From positions 434,001 through 498,000 of the forward strand of contig VZRS01007670.1 in the NCBI GenBank assembly GCA_013398055.1: 64,000 nt of DNA. Direction: 5' to 3'. Of the stretch, positions 10,292-23,400 are shown one piece after another; the stretch's first letter is position 1, and every line of letters begins with the position of its first letter. Source of the DNA: Ifrita kowaldi. Taxonomy: Eukaryota > Chordata > Aves > Passeriformes > Cinclosomatidae. Position numbers and translations under genes: made by a program. The notes beneath the pieces were generated by a model, which ran no database searches, was not told the origin of the DNA, and saw nothing but the letters and a program-made list of their open reading frames with translations.

Positions 10292-13200
10292 TTATAGAGC
10301 TGACCTGGCTTTGTTTCTGATTTATTTTTGAACCAGACTGCTGTGGCATTTACAGTGGCCAACATGGGAACTGTCGGACTCTTAGTAAACTATTCTGAAA
10401 ATGGAGAGTGAATGGAAGGACTGCATTCTCCTGTTAAGACCAACAGGATGAAATGAGTAGTCTTGGCTGTGTCTGCCTTGGCAAAGAGCCAAACAGGATT
10501 CAGAAAGTGTTTGGATGATGTATGGTAAAAAAGAAGTAATATTTTAGCTAAAAATGTAATATGCAAAAAGGATTACCCTGTATCTCAAGTGACTGCTTTT
10601 ATATTTTCACAGCCAGAGAACACAGACAGAGAAAGAACCTGATTCAATTGTTTAGATCTTTATTTTAGCTTTAATGAATGGAACTTTGACTTTAGTGGAA
10701 GGGCTAAACTTTCAGAAGCAAGAGCTTAATATTGGGGTTGAAATAAATCACTGCAATTTTAATAATTTGAAACTGTCAGGTGAAAAGAACTCTTGCAGGC
10801 TTCACCTAATAAGAAAGAATACCCTAATCATATGCCCTCAGAATCCAAAATATTTAACAAGCATTAAAAGTCTCAGGTTATTATATTCTTTTAAATTGGG
10901 TTTATGGAGACTATATTTCACGCTCATTCCCACATTCAGGGAAACATAACATGTGCCCTGGGATAAATACACTTTTAAAACCTTAGAAAAATGGAATAAT
11001 TCACCATTAAGGTGGTTTGATAAAGCCGTCTGATGGTTTTGTAGTGAAAGTTAATCTCCCTTTTCAGGGCAGTAGTCATCAATACAGTCTGAAAATATAT
11101 GTGTTTAAATTATAAAATAACCTTTGATAAAGTGGGCACAATGTTTGAAAAATCTCTCAAATACAAATGGTATATAGAAATCCTAAAACATTTGTATTGT
11201 AAGACAAAGCCAGGTGGCATTACTGGCAGGTTAATCTTCCTTGCCATGGAAAATTACACTTGGCATGCATAATGGCTGCATTTCTAGAAACAGAACCAAA
11301 AAAAAGTCTGAAAACCCCCTTGTGTTAAATGTAAGGTCTAAGTAATCATCACATGATATGTCTGCAAAATGCAGTCACTAGTCAGGTCTACAAAGTTTTT
11401 TTTTTTGTTAGAAAGAAATCAGCTATTGCCTAAAGAATGGGTGTAACAACCAAAATAAAACAAAATCAAGACATTTAATCTTTAATTGGCATTACTGATG
11501 TCAGATCCTAAGAAATTTTTAAGGTATTCAAAGTAGAAATATAAACCCTCAAACTAAAATTTCAGGTCAATTCATCCTCTCTTATTTTTATCAAGACTCC
11601 ATGCTTCTCATTCCAACCTGAATGTTTGTAAAACGCATGCATCTCTTGAAAGTTGAAAGAACAACAGAATTAACCAAGACCAATGTGCCCTCATTTCTGC
11701 TAGTTCCTCGTAATCCATCAAAAATATTTCTGTGAAGGTTGGTTTAGCCTAGAGAGTGTTCTAAAAAGTTACAGTTGATAATAGCACATGCTTGAACTCC
11801 CAAAGTTTAGAAATTATGCATGTATATGTATGAATATATATGCCCAAATTCATGCTCTTATTTATTTTAAATTCCACTTTTGGAGACGTTCTTATGCTTT
11901 TGGTAAATCTGTCATAATGTTAATAATCTGTTACAGTTTTTTTTTTTTAAATATTACAAAGTAATGCTCCTTATATTTATTTTTTTATGACATGAACAAA
12001 AATAATTTCAGTATTGAGTGTTGTAGGTTGTAAGTCTTTTATGAAGTCCGTGTTGTGTGTTTTGTCCCTTACTCAGTTCCATTTATCTCTTTACCACCAC
12101 CTTAGAGTTCAGCAAAAGTAAAGAACTTGCTCCTTAATATTGAAATTTTAGGGACATAAAAAAAACCTAATAAGATGTGCATTCCTGAAGAACTTTGTCT
12201 TTTTCCTAGAATGTAGCTCTTAGTTACCTTGGCACAAGTACTAATCATGTTTCTTCTGAAGAGAAGAATGTGTATGTAAGAATTTTATTTTGTCTATATC
12301 TATTTTTCAAATATACAGTACAGAATGAAAGTAGTAGGAGATTCCACCATCAGTTTTTATTGTCGTTTATGTTCGCAAATCAGTCTTTTTTGATTCTTCC
12401 TTCTCTGCAGTCACACAAATAGCTACTGCCTCTATGAATCCTTTTTTCTTTTTTTTCTTATAATTTTTCTTTCTTACTTACATTTTTATTCTGTTTTAAT
12501 TTATTATTATTTGTAATTTCCATTTCCTTTTTCTTTTGTGTTCGTTCATGGGAGATATTAGTACTTCTGTCATTAATGTATCTTCCACAAGAACAGGAAA
12601 ATTTTTAGTGTTTTCCATGCAACTTACTGCTTTGCATTTATAAGGTTATTTGCAGATATTTTTAATGCCTCCCTTTCTATAACCCAGCAGAAAGTTTGTG
12701 GATTGTTATCATAGAGTACATATTAGTCTGAAGAAACTCAGGAAAGTCAGTAGGAAGTATGGAACATTTTAGCTGTAACAGGAAGGCGATGAGCATTATT
12801 ATGAAGGTTAAACAAGAATAAAGCCTTAAAAAGAAGCTCTCTCTTAATCAGTATTTTTGCAGATGATAAAAAGAAAGCCAAAGAGATGAAATTGACAAAT
12901 GTAGCCTATAATGGTCCTTCTTGGAGCAGTACTACAGGGGCCTCATTAGTAGACATTTTAGTACAATCATTTTTACCCCTGTGGCTGTCACTTCAGACTA
13001 CTCAGAAAAGGTGGCTGTAGGAGCTAATCACAGCGATGCCTTTCTCAATTGTATTTTCCTTGTAAAAATGAGGCACAGGAGAGTTAGCAAGTTCTAATTG
13101 AAATCAGAATTATCATTGCCATGGATGGCATGCTGTGTCTGTAGGGTGTGTTTGTGCCAGTGGAAAATTACCTTTTCCCCCTAATAAGTTTGGAAGCTTT

Positions 13201-16200
13201 AGACCTAAATGTAAAGTTGTGCTGAAGTCAGTATTAGCATACATTTTTTTCTGCTATTTTCAATACCATTTCCATCTGACTGAACAGAAGTACAGCTGTT
13301 AATTCATGTTTAATATTACTAACTGTGGTTGATAAGGGGAGGGGCAGACTTCAAGAAGATGTCCCATTTACATCACAGTTTAAAGTTTAAATGGGCTCTT
13401 TCTTGCATGTAATTCCTTTTCCTTCAATATTCCTCTATTTCTCTTACAAAAATAACTATAAGTACCATTTTCTGCATGCAGTTTAATTACCACCTTGAGA
13501 GACACTACAAGACCTCCAATGCTCAAAAAATTTGTTTAAGACCAGAGCTAAGTTTTACAATGGCATTTTAAATTGGGGGAAAATCTTAATTTTATTCAGC
13601 TTTAGGGGAGTATCCTCTTGTATTGATCCATCACACAGATACCAGAAAATAAACAAATGAAGATAAAAAAAGAGATTCCTGAAATTTCATTCCTTCCACC
13701 ATTGAGATTTTGTGGTAGTGATAGAGTAATAATAACTTGCTGTAGCAAGTATTAAAAATAGCTCTCCTCTTTTCCCCTTGGAAAACAGGAATGTGTTAGA
13801 AAGCAAAACAGGGAAAGAAAAATATTACTTAAAAAGTTTGGAGCTCCATTAGGGTTGTCTTTTCATCTCTGTTCAGGTCCTAGAGCTTTCTAGATTTGAA
13901 AGACTTTACAGTTTTGAAGAACTGACTTATTCCTAAAAGGTAAAAGGAACAATCCTATCTTAGCCTCTGCATGATTGATGAAGCCTAATTAAAGTGTTTC
14001 TTCCTGAAAGAGCGTGGTACCACAGTGAAGACATGAGTCTCTGTGAAAACATAGGTTAGATACATTAAACCATGCTTTCATTTTAGTACAGCCTTTTGAT
14101 TAGTTGAAAAAGTGGAGGCCAGACCTCAAATACCTTTTCACCCAACATTTCAGTGTGTGTGCTTAATCCACTTTTACCTGTCTTCTAGTGTCTTAAAATG
14201 AGATCTACAAGTTAAAAAGCTTTTCACCATGTTGTTATTCCTTAAATAAATTGTTTATTATTGCCATCACTAAACATCTGAAAGTGGGGAGAAACCACGT
14301 AACTGGTCTTAAGACTTAGAAGCCTGAAAACCTTTCAGTAAGTTAATGAACTGGGATTTTCTGATACAAGGGTAAAGAACCCACTATGGCACAGCAGTAA
14401 TATGTCACTGTTAAAAAGCAAAGGCATGCCCAAAAAGTGAGAAAAAATTAAGAAAAGAAATTCTGTCGGTATGCCATCAGCAAAATGGATATTCACTGCA
14501 TGTGATTCTTGATAAAGCTGACAGTTGCAGAGAAAAGGTGAAGCTGTTCCTTGCTGAGCTAAGTGTAGACCTTTATACACCACCTGCAACGTGGCTGCTT
14601 TATCCGTGCTCTCCCCGTCTTTGGTCAAGGAAACAACATAGTGTTATGGAGTAAAAATTGGGGTAGCACAGAAGGGGTTTTGAGTGCTTCTGGTTACACA
14701 GAATGCTATTGAGGCAACAATAAGCAGGGAGTCTGAAAACAGGTAGCTATAATGGAAACTATTTTTCAGCTTTAACTGAAGCAGATGCTATCAGACGCGT
14801 TTTGTGATACTGACTTCTGAGGAGGCGAGCGTAAGAAGTGATTAACCCAAGAGGTTATACTGACTGAGGTGAAATTAAGGTGAACAGAAGTACAATAAAT
14901 CCTTATGTTTCTTGAATGTCCAAGTCCAAGCTCAGATATTCTGTAGGGTTTTATTTGTGACCAGCAGAACCTTTTTTTTTTTAATTTATTTGTTGTGGAG
15001 GCAGTATTGTGGTAATAATTCCCTAAAGTTTTAAAAGTGCTGGGCAGCTGAGAGAAGTAATTCTAAAGCTGAAGTCTATAGGGGTAAACATAGTTTCTAG
15101 AATAATTGTAACTGAGTCATAATTGTTTGTCTGCAAAGGGAATACTTTTGTAACTAATAAAACCTTTGATGATTTTAATAATTTTAAGCATGATTTAAGT
15201 CAGAGATAGAAACAGGAAAAGATACTGAAAATAAGAGATAACTTAGTACTTCAGTAGCTAGAAATGAGAGAGAGAAAGAATTCTCAATCTCCTTTCACAT
15301 CAATGTGAGAAAAGTATCAGAAAATGATCCAAAAGAGGTAGGAAGGAGCTGGAGTGAAGAAATCAACACAGAAGACTGTTAAAACTGTTTCACTTTATTG
15401 ACATTATGGGTGATAATGTCAATGCTGAACTGGCTTTCTAGTCTGTTGTCTGTGTCTGAAAAACTAAATAACCTTCAGACTAATTCAGTTCATTTATCTG
15501 ACTAATCAATTGTCTGGTTCCTTCACTCAGTGCGAGGAAAGTTGCTTTTGTATTTTCTTTTTTCTTTTTATCTTCTATTCTTTATCCTTTCATCCTCTGT
15601 TCTTCTATGAAGATGGACATGGTGAGAGAGGTATTTGACGCAGTTCTGCTATGGAAAATAAAATTACCTTTCCCACTGCCTCCTTCCTCCAAATCGTCAT
15701 ATCCGTGTGATTTTCTGAAAGCATGAATAGTTAAGAAGGTAAATACTAAAGTACTGGTGAGAATTGGCTACAAAATTGTTTTAGAGGAAGAAACTACACC
15801 ATTTACAGATGTAAATTTTCAAAACCAAAATATTTTTCTCTTGAATTTTCTCTTACTTTTGTATTAAATTGTTCTTTACACAGCAACGGAAAATGCTGAA
15901 ATGTCTTCACTATTATATCTCTGTATTGATTTTTTTAAAAGAAAATTTCATGTTGTCGTAGAAGGTTTTATTTAGATCTAGTGGTGTCAGGTTAAAGATG
16001 TGGGGCACAAATATCATGAGCATTGCATTGAAAGAGCCACAGATGCTTACCACATTCTTCTTCCCCGGTTACTTTCAGTGTCTCTTTGTGTGCTTGATTT
16101 TTGCATGCTTAATCACTTTTGTAAGTAGGACAGACCTTGATGTGGGCTAACATACAAGATTTGAATGATTTTTTCCCCCTCTCATAATAGTTTCTGATTG

Positions 16201-16285
16201 AAAGAATGCTCACTGAACAGTTGGGAATATTCTTTATTCAGAAGAGTAGATATTTCCTTCCTTTCTCGCTCTTTTTTTTTTTTTT

Positions 16286-16286
16286 N
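16286..16286. other. Assembly ambiguity (single N)
   Basis: A single N directly follows a run of T (16272-16285) and precedes CGCAGG. It most likely marks an unresolved homopolymer or a closed-up gap. It falls inside a 100-codon minus-strand frame, which is therefore not reliable. Confidence 0.95.
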
Positions 16287-16532
16287 CGCAGGTTCCCTCT
16301 GGTGCATAAAGGACTGAATTGGCCCTTCCCAAGCACCCATGCAGAGGGGTGTTCTTAAAGCTCTATTCTTCTTCTTCCAGTAAATTGATTCATAAGGTGG
16401 TTTGAGCAAAGAAACAGCTAAGCTGGTTTTGTCCAGCATTATTACAAAAGCTTGAGTAAGTTTTCCATAGAGTTTTTCCACCAAATTGCTAACTATACCA
16501 CCAGAAGAAAATAAGTGCTTTTTTTATTCTTA

Positions 16533-16557
16533 TTTTTTGTTTGTTTTGTTTTGTTTT
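16533..16557. repeat. (TTTG/TTTTG)n simple repeat
   Basis: Alternating TTTG and TTTTG units within a T-rich stretch. Confidence 0.85.
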
Positions 16558-17567
16558 AAGGCAAACAATGGTAAGAAATCATATTTATATCATACACCCA
16601 TAAATATCAGGAAGGGCTCTGTAGTTCACAGCAATTTTCAATTTCTTTCAGAGACTAAGTAAGTTTCAAGAGACATTCCCCAAGCTTTGGATAAACAACC
16701 ATCTATTATGAGCTACAGTGTGTAATGTGTATTAATGTTGCTCTCAGAGGGCTCTCTTAAAAAAAAAAAAAAAGAAAATTTTTAATTGTCAGGATCACAT
16801 TCGAAGTGAAGGAAGAGAGGGCAGCAAAGGACAAAGAGCCGGACTCTACTCTACAACTCTATATTCTGTTAATGCAGATGTTGTAATTCATCTTGCAAGT
16901 CAATTACCCTTCTGGTGGCTTATGGGGAGAGCACAGTCATTAATATTTCCAATAAACCTGATTGTAGTCAGATGAAATTTCAAACAGATTTCAAGTGGGA
17001 AAGGAAATTAGGTCAAGAGAAATAGCCACTACAAATTAATGAGCCCACTGATAACTCCACCATTAGCATCACTACTTCCATAAACTGATCTGATGATGTA
17101 GAATTAAATCAGATGCTGTTTCACCAAATAAGGAGAAAGTACAGAGATTATATCTATTTTTTCCCTTTCGTTTTAATACACTGAAAAGTGTGCTGCTGGA
17201 GCAAGCGGTGTATAAACTTTTAAAATCCTTAAGTACGGGGAGTTTAGTGTGGTTCCTGTGTTCTTCTTCTATGCTTTTCTGTATGCTAAGGCATTTCTTC
17301 TGTACAGAATTCATTGCAGGTCTGTCTCATAGAAGTATATGAGATCTGAAATACCCAGAAAGAGGAGAACACCAGGGCTGAGAGGAGCTCTTGCTCTACT
17401 ATTAAAAAGCATCAATATATGCACAAAATAAATAATAATATATGGGGATGTGTGGGGGGGTGTGTGCACTTACAGTGACTTCAAGATCCCACAGCGATTC
17501 TTCGTATGCTGAGAAGTCATCTTAGGCCTGGATAAATAAATGAATCCTAATACTCCCTACACCTGAC

Positions 17568-17580
17568 ATATATATATATA
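17568..17580. repeat. Short (AT)n run
   Basis: Six and a half AT units, followed by CACATC. Confidence 0.85.
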
Positions 17581-18365
17581 CACATCTGTACTCATATGTA
17601 GTGTACACATATAGATCAGGACAACTGCCACGATTATTTTACTTGTTTTTACTATTTTCACTATTTTAGTATTACCTTTTCCAGCTCTTTCCAAGGCGAT
17701 TAATTTAGTATCACTTTGTATAGAAAGGAGAAGAAAAACACTACAAACCCACAAAACGTCCTAAAGGCTACGTTAACCTGTAAGTCAGGTGGAAAAACTG
17801 TACGTGGTTCATCTTGCTTCTTACTTTAGTGAGATGAATCTTTAAACATTTAGAAAATTTTGTTTCAGTCTCATGGAAATTTATAATGTAAACATAATAT
17901 TGCAGATGAATGTAGGGAGCTCTCTATATACTTTATGTTTAAATTTAAAAGAACAGTGTGATTGGAATATGATGGGAGAAGACTCCAAAACCAGCGAGCT
18001 TCAAGCTTCAAAATGGTTCTTGACCGTATGGACTAGATTCGTTAACAACCCACATTGCCAGCAGTTAGCACTTAATCACTATCAATCATCCCTGACAAGC
18101 TTATTTTAAATTAGTTACAAGTGTACAATGCCACTGAAGTGATACTGTTTTAGTTCATACTGATAGCTATAATCCATCAGTCCAGGCAACAATTTGAGAG
18201 GGAAAGCCATAACAGAGTCTGTCACCTTCTTTCCTCCTCATCCCTCCCTGTAAAACACCATTGGTGTTCTGTGTTCGTCTGCCTCTTCCTCAAAAGAAAA
18301 TTGGGTGATCTCAGCTTCTCTTGACATTTATTTTTGGGATGAGGGCTTGTTCTGGTTTTGCAAAT

Positions 18366-18460
18366 TCTGCAGGATTATTCTGGCTCCATCAGACACCCTG
18401 CCTGCCTTCTCTGCAGGATTATTTTGGTTTTACCAGACATCATTCTTGCCTACTCTGCGT
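18366..18460. repeat. 44-bp imperfect tandem repeat, two copies plus start of a third
   Basis: TCTGCAGGATTATT begins at 18366 and again at 18410. A further TCTGC at 18454 keeps the same 44-base spacing. The two full units agree at about 34 of 44 positions by hand count, with shared CAGACA and TGCCT blocks, so this is an old duplication. It lies in overlapping plus-strand frames (60 and 85 codons), but 44 is not a multiple of three, which argues against a repeated protein. Confidence 0.8.
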
Positions 18461-19661
18461 CCTGAGTTCTTATCTTGCAGAGTTTAATACTTTTGCATTT
18501 TTTATGCACCCTGTTTGTGCCACTGCATCACAACTCCATCTATGTCTTTGCCAATTAAGGCTATTATTTATACATTAAAGCTGAGCTGCACTGCAAGATG
18601 TTATTAATGTTTTTACAATGTGAAAGTATGCTTATATACTGTACCTGGATGTGCTATTTTAGTGTGCATATTTCTGCGTTACAAGAAAGTAAATTCTAAT
18701 TCTCTTGCTTAATAGGCATCTAATTACTGCGTGCAACAGGGGTCATTTTTGGCTACAGTAAAACCAAATCATGGTTTGGATGCAAGGACATTTTAACACA
18801 GCTTGAAACTCGGTCCCATACATGCATCAAAAAAAGGTTAAATCTCTAGTCAAGTTCTGGTTAGATTCAATTTATGTTTAAAGGGAATATCTTATTACAA
18901 GTTACTTGAGTCTCAATAGAACCTAAGTGGTGTATTTAGAAGACACAGGCTGAACTGCTTCTGCAGGAGAAAACTCAGATATATTTTCTGAAAAATTAGG
19001 CAGGTATGAACTTTATTTGCCACTTTGAAGCATGTAGTCTAGGTGGCAATCACTGAGTTTAAGATAGGATTCTCATTCCCTGAGCAACAATTCAAAATCA
19101 TGAGAGTCTACCTTAATCACAGTCATAGGAATCCCGACAATCACAAAACTGTTCTGAATATGTCTGTGAAAACTGTGTTGACACATTTTATCTATATTTT
19201 TTTCTTAATATCTGTTCATCTAAATGAGTAAATTAAAATTTTCCACAGATAATTTACTTGAAAAATTGAGAAAGAGATTTGAAAAAATCTTGTCATTGGA
19301 CAAAGTAGGGAAAATAGCGCTAACAGTAAGCACCTTGTGGTATTGAACATGCTGAATCTCCTGTAGCATTTTCGAAAACCTTCCAGAAATAGTGTGCATA
19401 AGTTAGCTTTTTGTGCTTAGAAGAGAACTTCAAATCACTTGAGGCAGCTAAGCAGCAGATCACTTTTGGTGGTTACTGTGTTTGGCTGTATTGGCATGTT
19501 GTATCTTTCTTTTATTTACAATTTAGCATTGAGCACTATAAGGCTCCAAAAATTCACTTGATGAGACTTTTAAAAGGGCTTATGGTTGTTCATGTACTCT
19601 GAGTTAGAAGCATGGGAGAAATACTAACAAAAGGTCAAAAGAAAAGGTCAAAAAAAGAGAC

Positions 19662-19667
19662 TTTATT
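19662..19667 (-). terminator. Poly(A) signal of the LTR
   Basis: The minus strand reads AATAAA followed by GTCTC and a T-rich stretch, as expected near the R/U5 border of an LTR. This is a eukaryotic polyadenylation signal, not a bacterial terminator. Confidence 0.5.
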
Positions 19668-19962
19668 GGCATCTTTAGAAAATCAGAGAACTTTGGCAAG
19701 AGGTTTAGTGCAACATTCAATCAACCTAGGGTACTTCCAGAGCATTAACTTAACCCATTCAACTTCACAAACTCTAAGCCCGTTCAATATTAAGTTCCTC
19801 AAAAATTCCAGCAAGAGGGAATTAGAAGAAGTAGAAAGAGAGAAAGACAGAAAAGATATAGAAAAGGATACAAACAGCTACCAGCTCCTGGGTTTCAGTA
19901 GTGCTCAGCTGTTAGAAATTCCAAGAGTAGATAGGGTCAAGACATGTTCGCCACATGTTCAG

Positions 19963-19972
19963 CCTTAAATAC
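19963..19972 (-). promoter_or_regulatory. TATA-like box of the LTR
   Basis: The minus strand reads GTATTTAAGG at the edge of the G/C-rich part of the LTR. Its place about 300 bases before an AATAAA signal fits the core promoter of a retroviral LTR. Activity today is unknown. Confidence 0.45.
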
Positions 19973-20480
19973 TCCTTGGCCTTCCTGGGCCCTTCCTCTT
20001 GCTGGGACTTGTGGTCCTTTGGCCACTCTGGGGCTTAACTGGGGCTCCAGGGCTTGGGTGTGAACCATTGCCTCTGCTGTGCCAGTGATTGGCAGCCACA
20101 ACAGGGCTGGGATACAGGATCTAAGGGATGGGGGGTGCAGGACATGGCATCACCATGAGCAAGGCCTGACCTGCCCCTTTCCCCACACACCTGCATCCAA
20201 AATGTCTCGAGACATCAATCTTTCCAGTCTCTCACAACCATCCCGTGTTTCAAGGCATTGACCAGCACCACAGTAATGGTACTTTTCCTCTCGTGGCAGC
20301 AGGGGATCCTAATCTCATAGACGGAGGAGAAAGGAAAGACAAGTCTCCAAAATTGTAGGCCAGGTGTGATGCAAACCAGGATCTGGGAGGAGAGTTCATG
20401 AATCAGTCTTTCAACTGCTGTGACCAAAGAGTCCAGCAGATTGGTTGGTGATTTCTTTTGTGTTTCCAGTCTCTCACAAT

Positions 20481-23400
20481 GACATGCAGACTTTCTTGCA
20501 CATTTCTCTTCCTCTTCCCTCCCTTCTACCTTTCCTCTCGCTTTTTCTTTCTTTGAATATGGCAGATATGTAGAGTGTTGTCTTTTTACTTTTTTTATTA
20601 GGACAGTGTAAATAACTTGTAAGGGCTCTCACAGAAACTCAGGTCAAAGTGAGCAGCTAACAGTCTGGTTAGACCTGAGTTTCCTGATTCAGAACAGAAA
20701 GTTAAATTGTTGGTTTCAAATTACACAAACTGAAATTTGGAAGTCAGCTGTGCATCCTCTTAGAAATATTTTATGGAAGCGCTTGAGGTTCCTCTGCATG
20801 TTTTGTGTCTGAAGTTGAGTCTGATCACTTCTTCCCATACGATGACTACTTGAATTGCCAACCATCTCCTGATATGTGGTAGTCTGCTACCCATTGTAAG
20901 AACATTCTTATGACATTATTTGTTAAGCACAGCCGCATCCAAGGTTCTCACGTTCTTAGAGATAGTTTTTTAAACCCAGCTAAATGACAGAAACACTTGG
21001 AGGATTTTCTTATGGTTCTTTTTTGCTATTTCAGGCTACAAATAGTTGTAAATCTATGAACCCCAGTTTGCAGATATATAAAATAAAAACTTTGAATCAT
21101 AATTAATTTCATTGTAATACTGGGGTGCCCATACATAAGAGTATTGGAATATTTTGAAAAGTAACTGTGTCAGTCGGGATTTAGAATAATATGTGTGTTT
21201 TTTTCATAATATTCCCAAGGCCACTTGGGAAGGAAAGGGATATTGGCCACCCTCATTATGCCAAGTTGCATGGAAAAAATAAATTTTCTTGACCATCAAA
21301 CTACATAAGACTTAAGGTTTCATAGCTAAGTAAACTCAAAAATATTTATAATTGCTATTCTTATAACACATTTATACCATAGGGAAATATAAATATCCTT
21401 GTATTATAGAGAACTGTCTCATATTGGAGAACTGGTTTTGTTGAAGTAAAAGTCAAATATTTTATCAGCTTCAGTGAAAGCAAGAATTCATGAAATATTT
21501 TCAGCCCCATGTTCCAAGTGAAATTTAACAGAAAAAGAAATTCTTGCTGTCACCAGATGCTTTGTCCTTTCCTTAGACCAGCACACTGGGATCATAAGTG
21601 CTTTGGGCAAATCTCCATGCATTGCAAGGTATAGAGTGAAAAACGGAAACATACAAAAAGCAATATTAACAAAATAAGAAACATCTAAACTGGGGAATTT
21701 TTGTAGGTTAGTGGCACAGATGTTTAGGAAAGGAGTATTATTATTCTACAGAAGAAATTTCAGTTTTGGAGAGAATAAAGTCAATTATTCTTATTGTATC
21801 AGGAGTCTACCCAGAAAACGTATTTTGTCTTGCTATCTAAAAACTGGTTTTGTGAGTAAATGGCACAGAGAAGGGGAAGTCAATAATGTTTTGAACATTG
21901 GTGGTAGGAGATGTTTTACTAGTTTCAAGAATGTGTATAATTATTGATGTTAGACTTTTTGTTGCGGGGGTTTTTTTTATAGAAATCTAGGGTTACATCA
22001 GGTACAAAGGACAAATAAAATTACTGGAAGATCTTTCCAGTTCAGATTTAAGAGCTCACACTCGAAGAATCTCACTTTGTATTCTCTGTTCTAGTAAAAC
22101 AATCTGATATCTGCATTGAAATGCATTTTAGCTTAATCTTTGTCTCGAGGCCAGTGGAGCACTGTGAATGTTGAACGTTCTTTGGCTAAAACACTAAGCA
22201 CACACCACAGCCATTCCTGCTGTGCTGAAGACCAGCTGGGAAAAAGATATGTACTCTGAAGTTAAAATAGTCAGAACAGGTCCCCTACTTGATAACAGCT
22301 GAGTGCTGTAGTCAAATACAGCTATTGCAGCGGGATTCTATTGATTTATACTGGACAAAACTGGTGCTTTTATCAAACAGTTTTGTGGCTACTCAGCAGT
22401 CTGTGTCAACCCATAGGCAAAGATTTTCAGGAAGTTCCTGACATCCAGAGAGACAGAAAAAAACAGGTTATTATAACAGGCAAATCGCTTAAATCACTTA
22501 ACAGCATGCCTGCCTCAGTCAGATGGAAAGCACATTCACATTATTCGGATTATACTGCAAGCTAGCACAGCAGAAAGATTAGGCCTCCCAATTTTCCAGG
22601 TAGTGTTTAAAATCTTTTCCCTAGCTAAAGGATATAGCTGACAGTTCACACTCCAAAGTCAAGTTAATCTGTAACATTATCCGCCCGTTTTGCACTGAGC
22701 AGTCCCCAAAGCAGTTTGTAATATGCATATGAACTGAACCATTGTTGTGATCAAATTTTAAATACCCTTGTGAAATGGGAAAAAAGGAAAGATAAAATAA
22801 AACCCTGCTGCTCTGGTACCGAAGATTGACAGCAAAAGGAAAAGTATTGCTTCATTGAGTGCATGGCTCTGGCTACAGTGGCTGCATTAAGTTGCTGGTG
22901 GGACTTCCAGTCCCTCCTCTAATGCATGGCTAATAGCTCAGCTCTGTGGAGTCGGAGATGAAGCTTTCCTATTTCAGAATATTATGAAGTTGCAGTGGTG
23001 TGAAATTAGAGTGATAGTTATCGTAAATTTGTTTCGGACAAGGATGCTTGCTTAATACAGCTCATGAATGCTTTTCCATGTGGTAGGTGTTTCACAGTAG
23101 CTCACCGCTGCATCAGCAACAGTACAAAGCAATGGCAATATATATTACATTTTCTGAATTTGGTGGCTTTTGAAATGATTTCTTGTACTGGAGATCACCC
23201 ATCTCTTTGAAAGCAAGAGGCAAAACTGAGCACAAGGAAACAATTGCCCTTATGGCAGAAGGTAGAAAACAACACATTGTTGTTCAGTCTTCTGCTGGCA
23301 TGTTGCCACCTTCTAGAGTGGTTGACACCAAAATTAATTATATCCATTTGCTTCATAGTAGTGAAATTCACTCCTGACTTTTCTGTGGACTCAGAATTGA

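Larger units (their letters stand above)
8875..16285. other. A/T-rich non-coding DNA, no gene seen
   Basis: This block of more than 7 kb has no recognisable exon, RNA gene or young transposon. It contains a (TTG)7 run at 9755-9775, a 19-base A run at 10273-10291 and several shorter T runs. Frames reach at most 97 codons (minus strand, 14335-14628) and resemble nothing known. Confidence 0.6.
16287..19599. other. A/T-rich non-coding DNA, no gene seen
   Basis: No exon or RNA gene is recognisable. It holds TTTTG repeats (about 16533-16557), an A run near 16760, a G/T-rich stretch near 17452-17470, an (AT)n run at 17568-17580 and the 44-bp tandem repeat at 18366. The stretch 16800-17060 has fewer simple repeats than its neighbours and could be a conserved non-coding element, but I cannot test conservation. 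Confidence 0.55.
19600..20480 (-). mobile_element. Probable LTR of an avian endogenous retrovirus
   Basis: Read on the minus strand, the block looks like an LTR. A G/C-rich upstream region (20480 to about 19980) is followed by the TATA-like GTATTTAAGG (19963-19972). A few hundred bases later comes AATAAA (19662-19667) followed by a T-rich stretch. The G/C content and sharp contrast with flanking A/T-rich DNA support an insertion. The arrangement U3, promoter, R with poly(A) signal, short U5 is standard for retroviral LTRs. No gag, pol or env is visible on either side, so this would be a solo LTR. Exact ends and target-site duplication could not be fixed. The 118-codon plus-strand frame at 19612-19968 runs antisense through R and is not a gene. 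Family assignment is from memory. Confidence 0.55.

Noticed and set aside
19612..19968. 118-codon plus-strand frame with a charged segment
   Set aside because: It runs antisense through the R and U5 part of the putative LTR; the charged run comes from a GA-rich stretch that is C/T-rich on the LTR sense strand.
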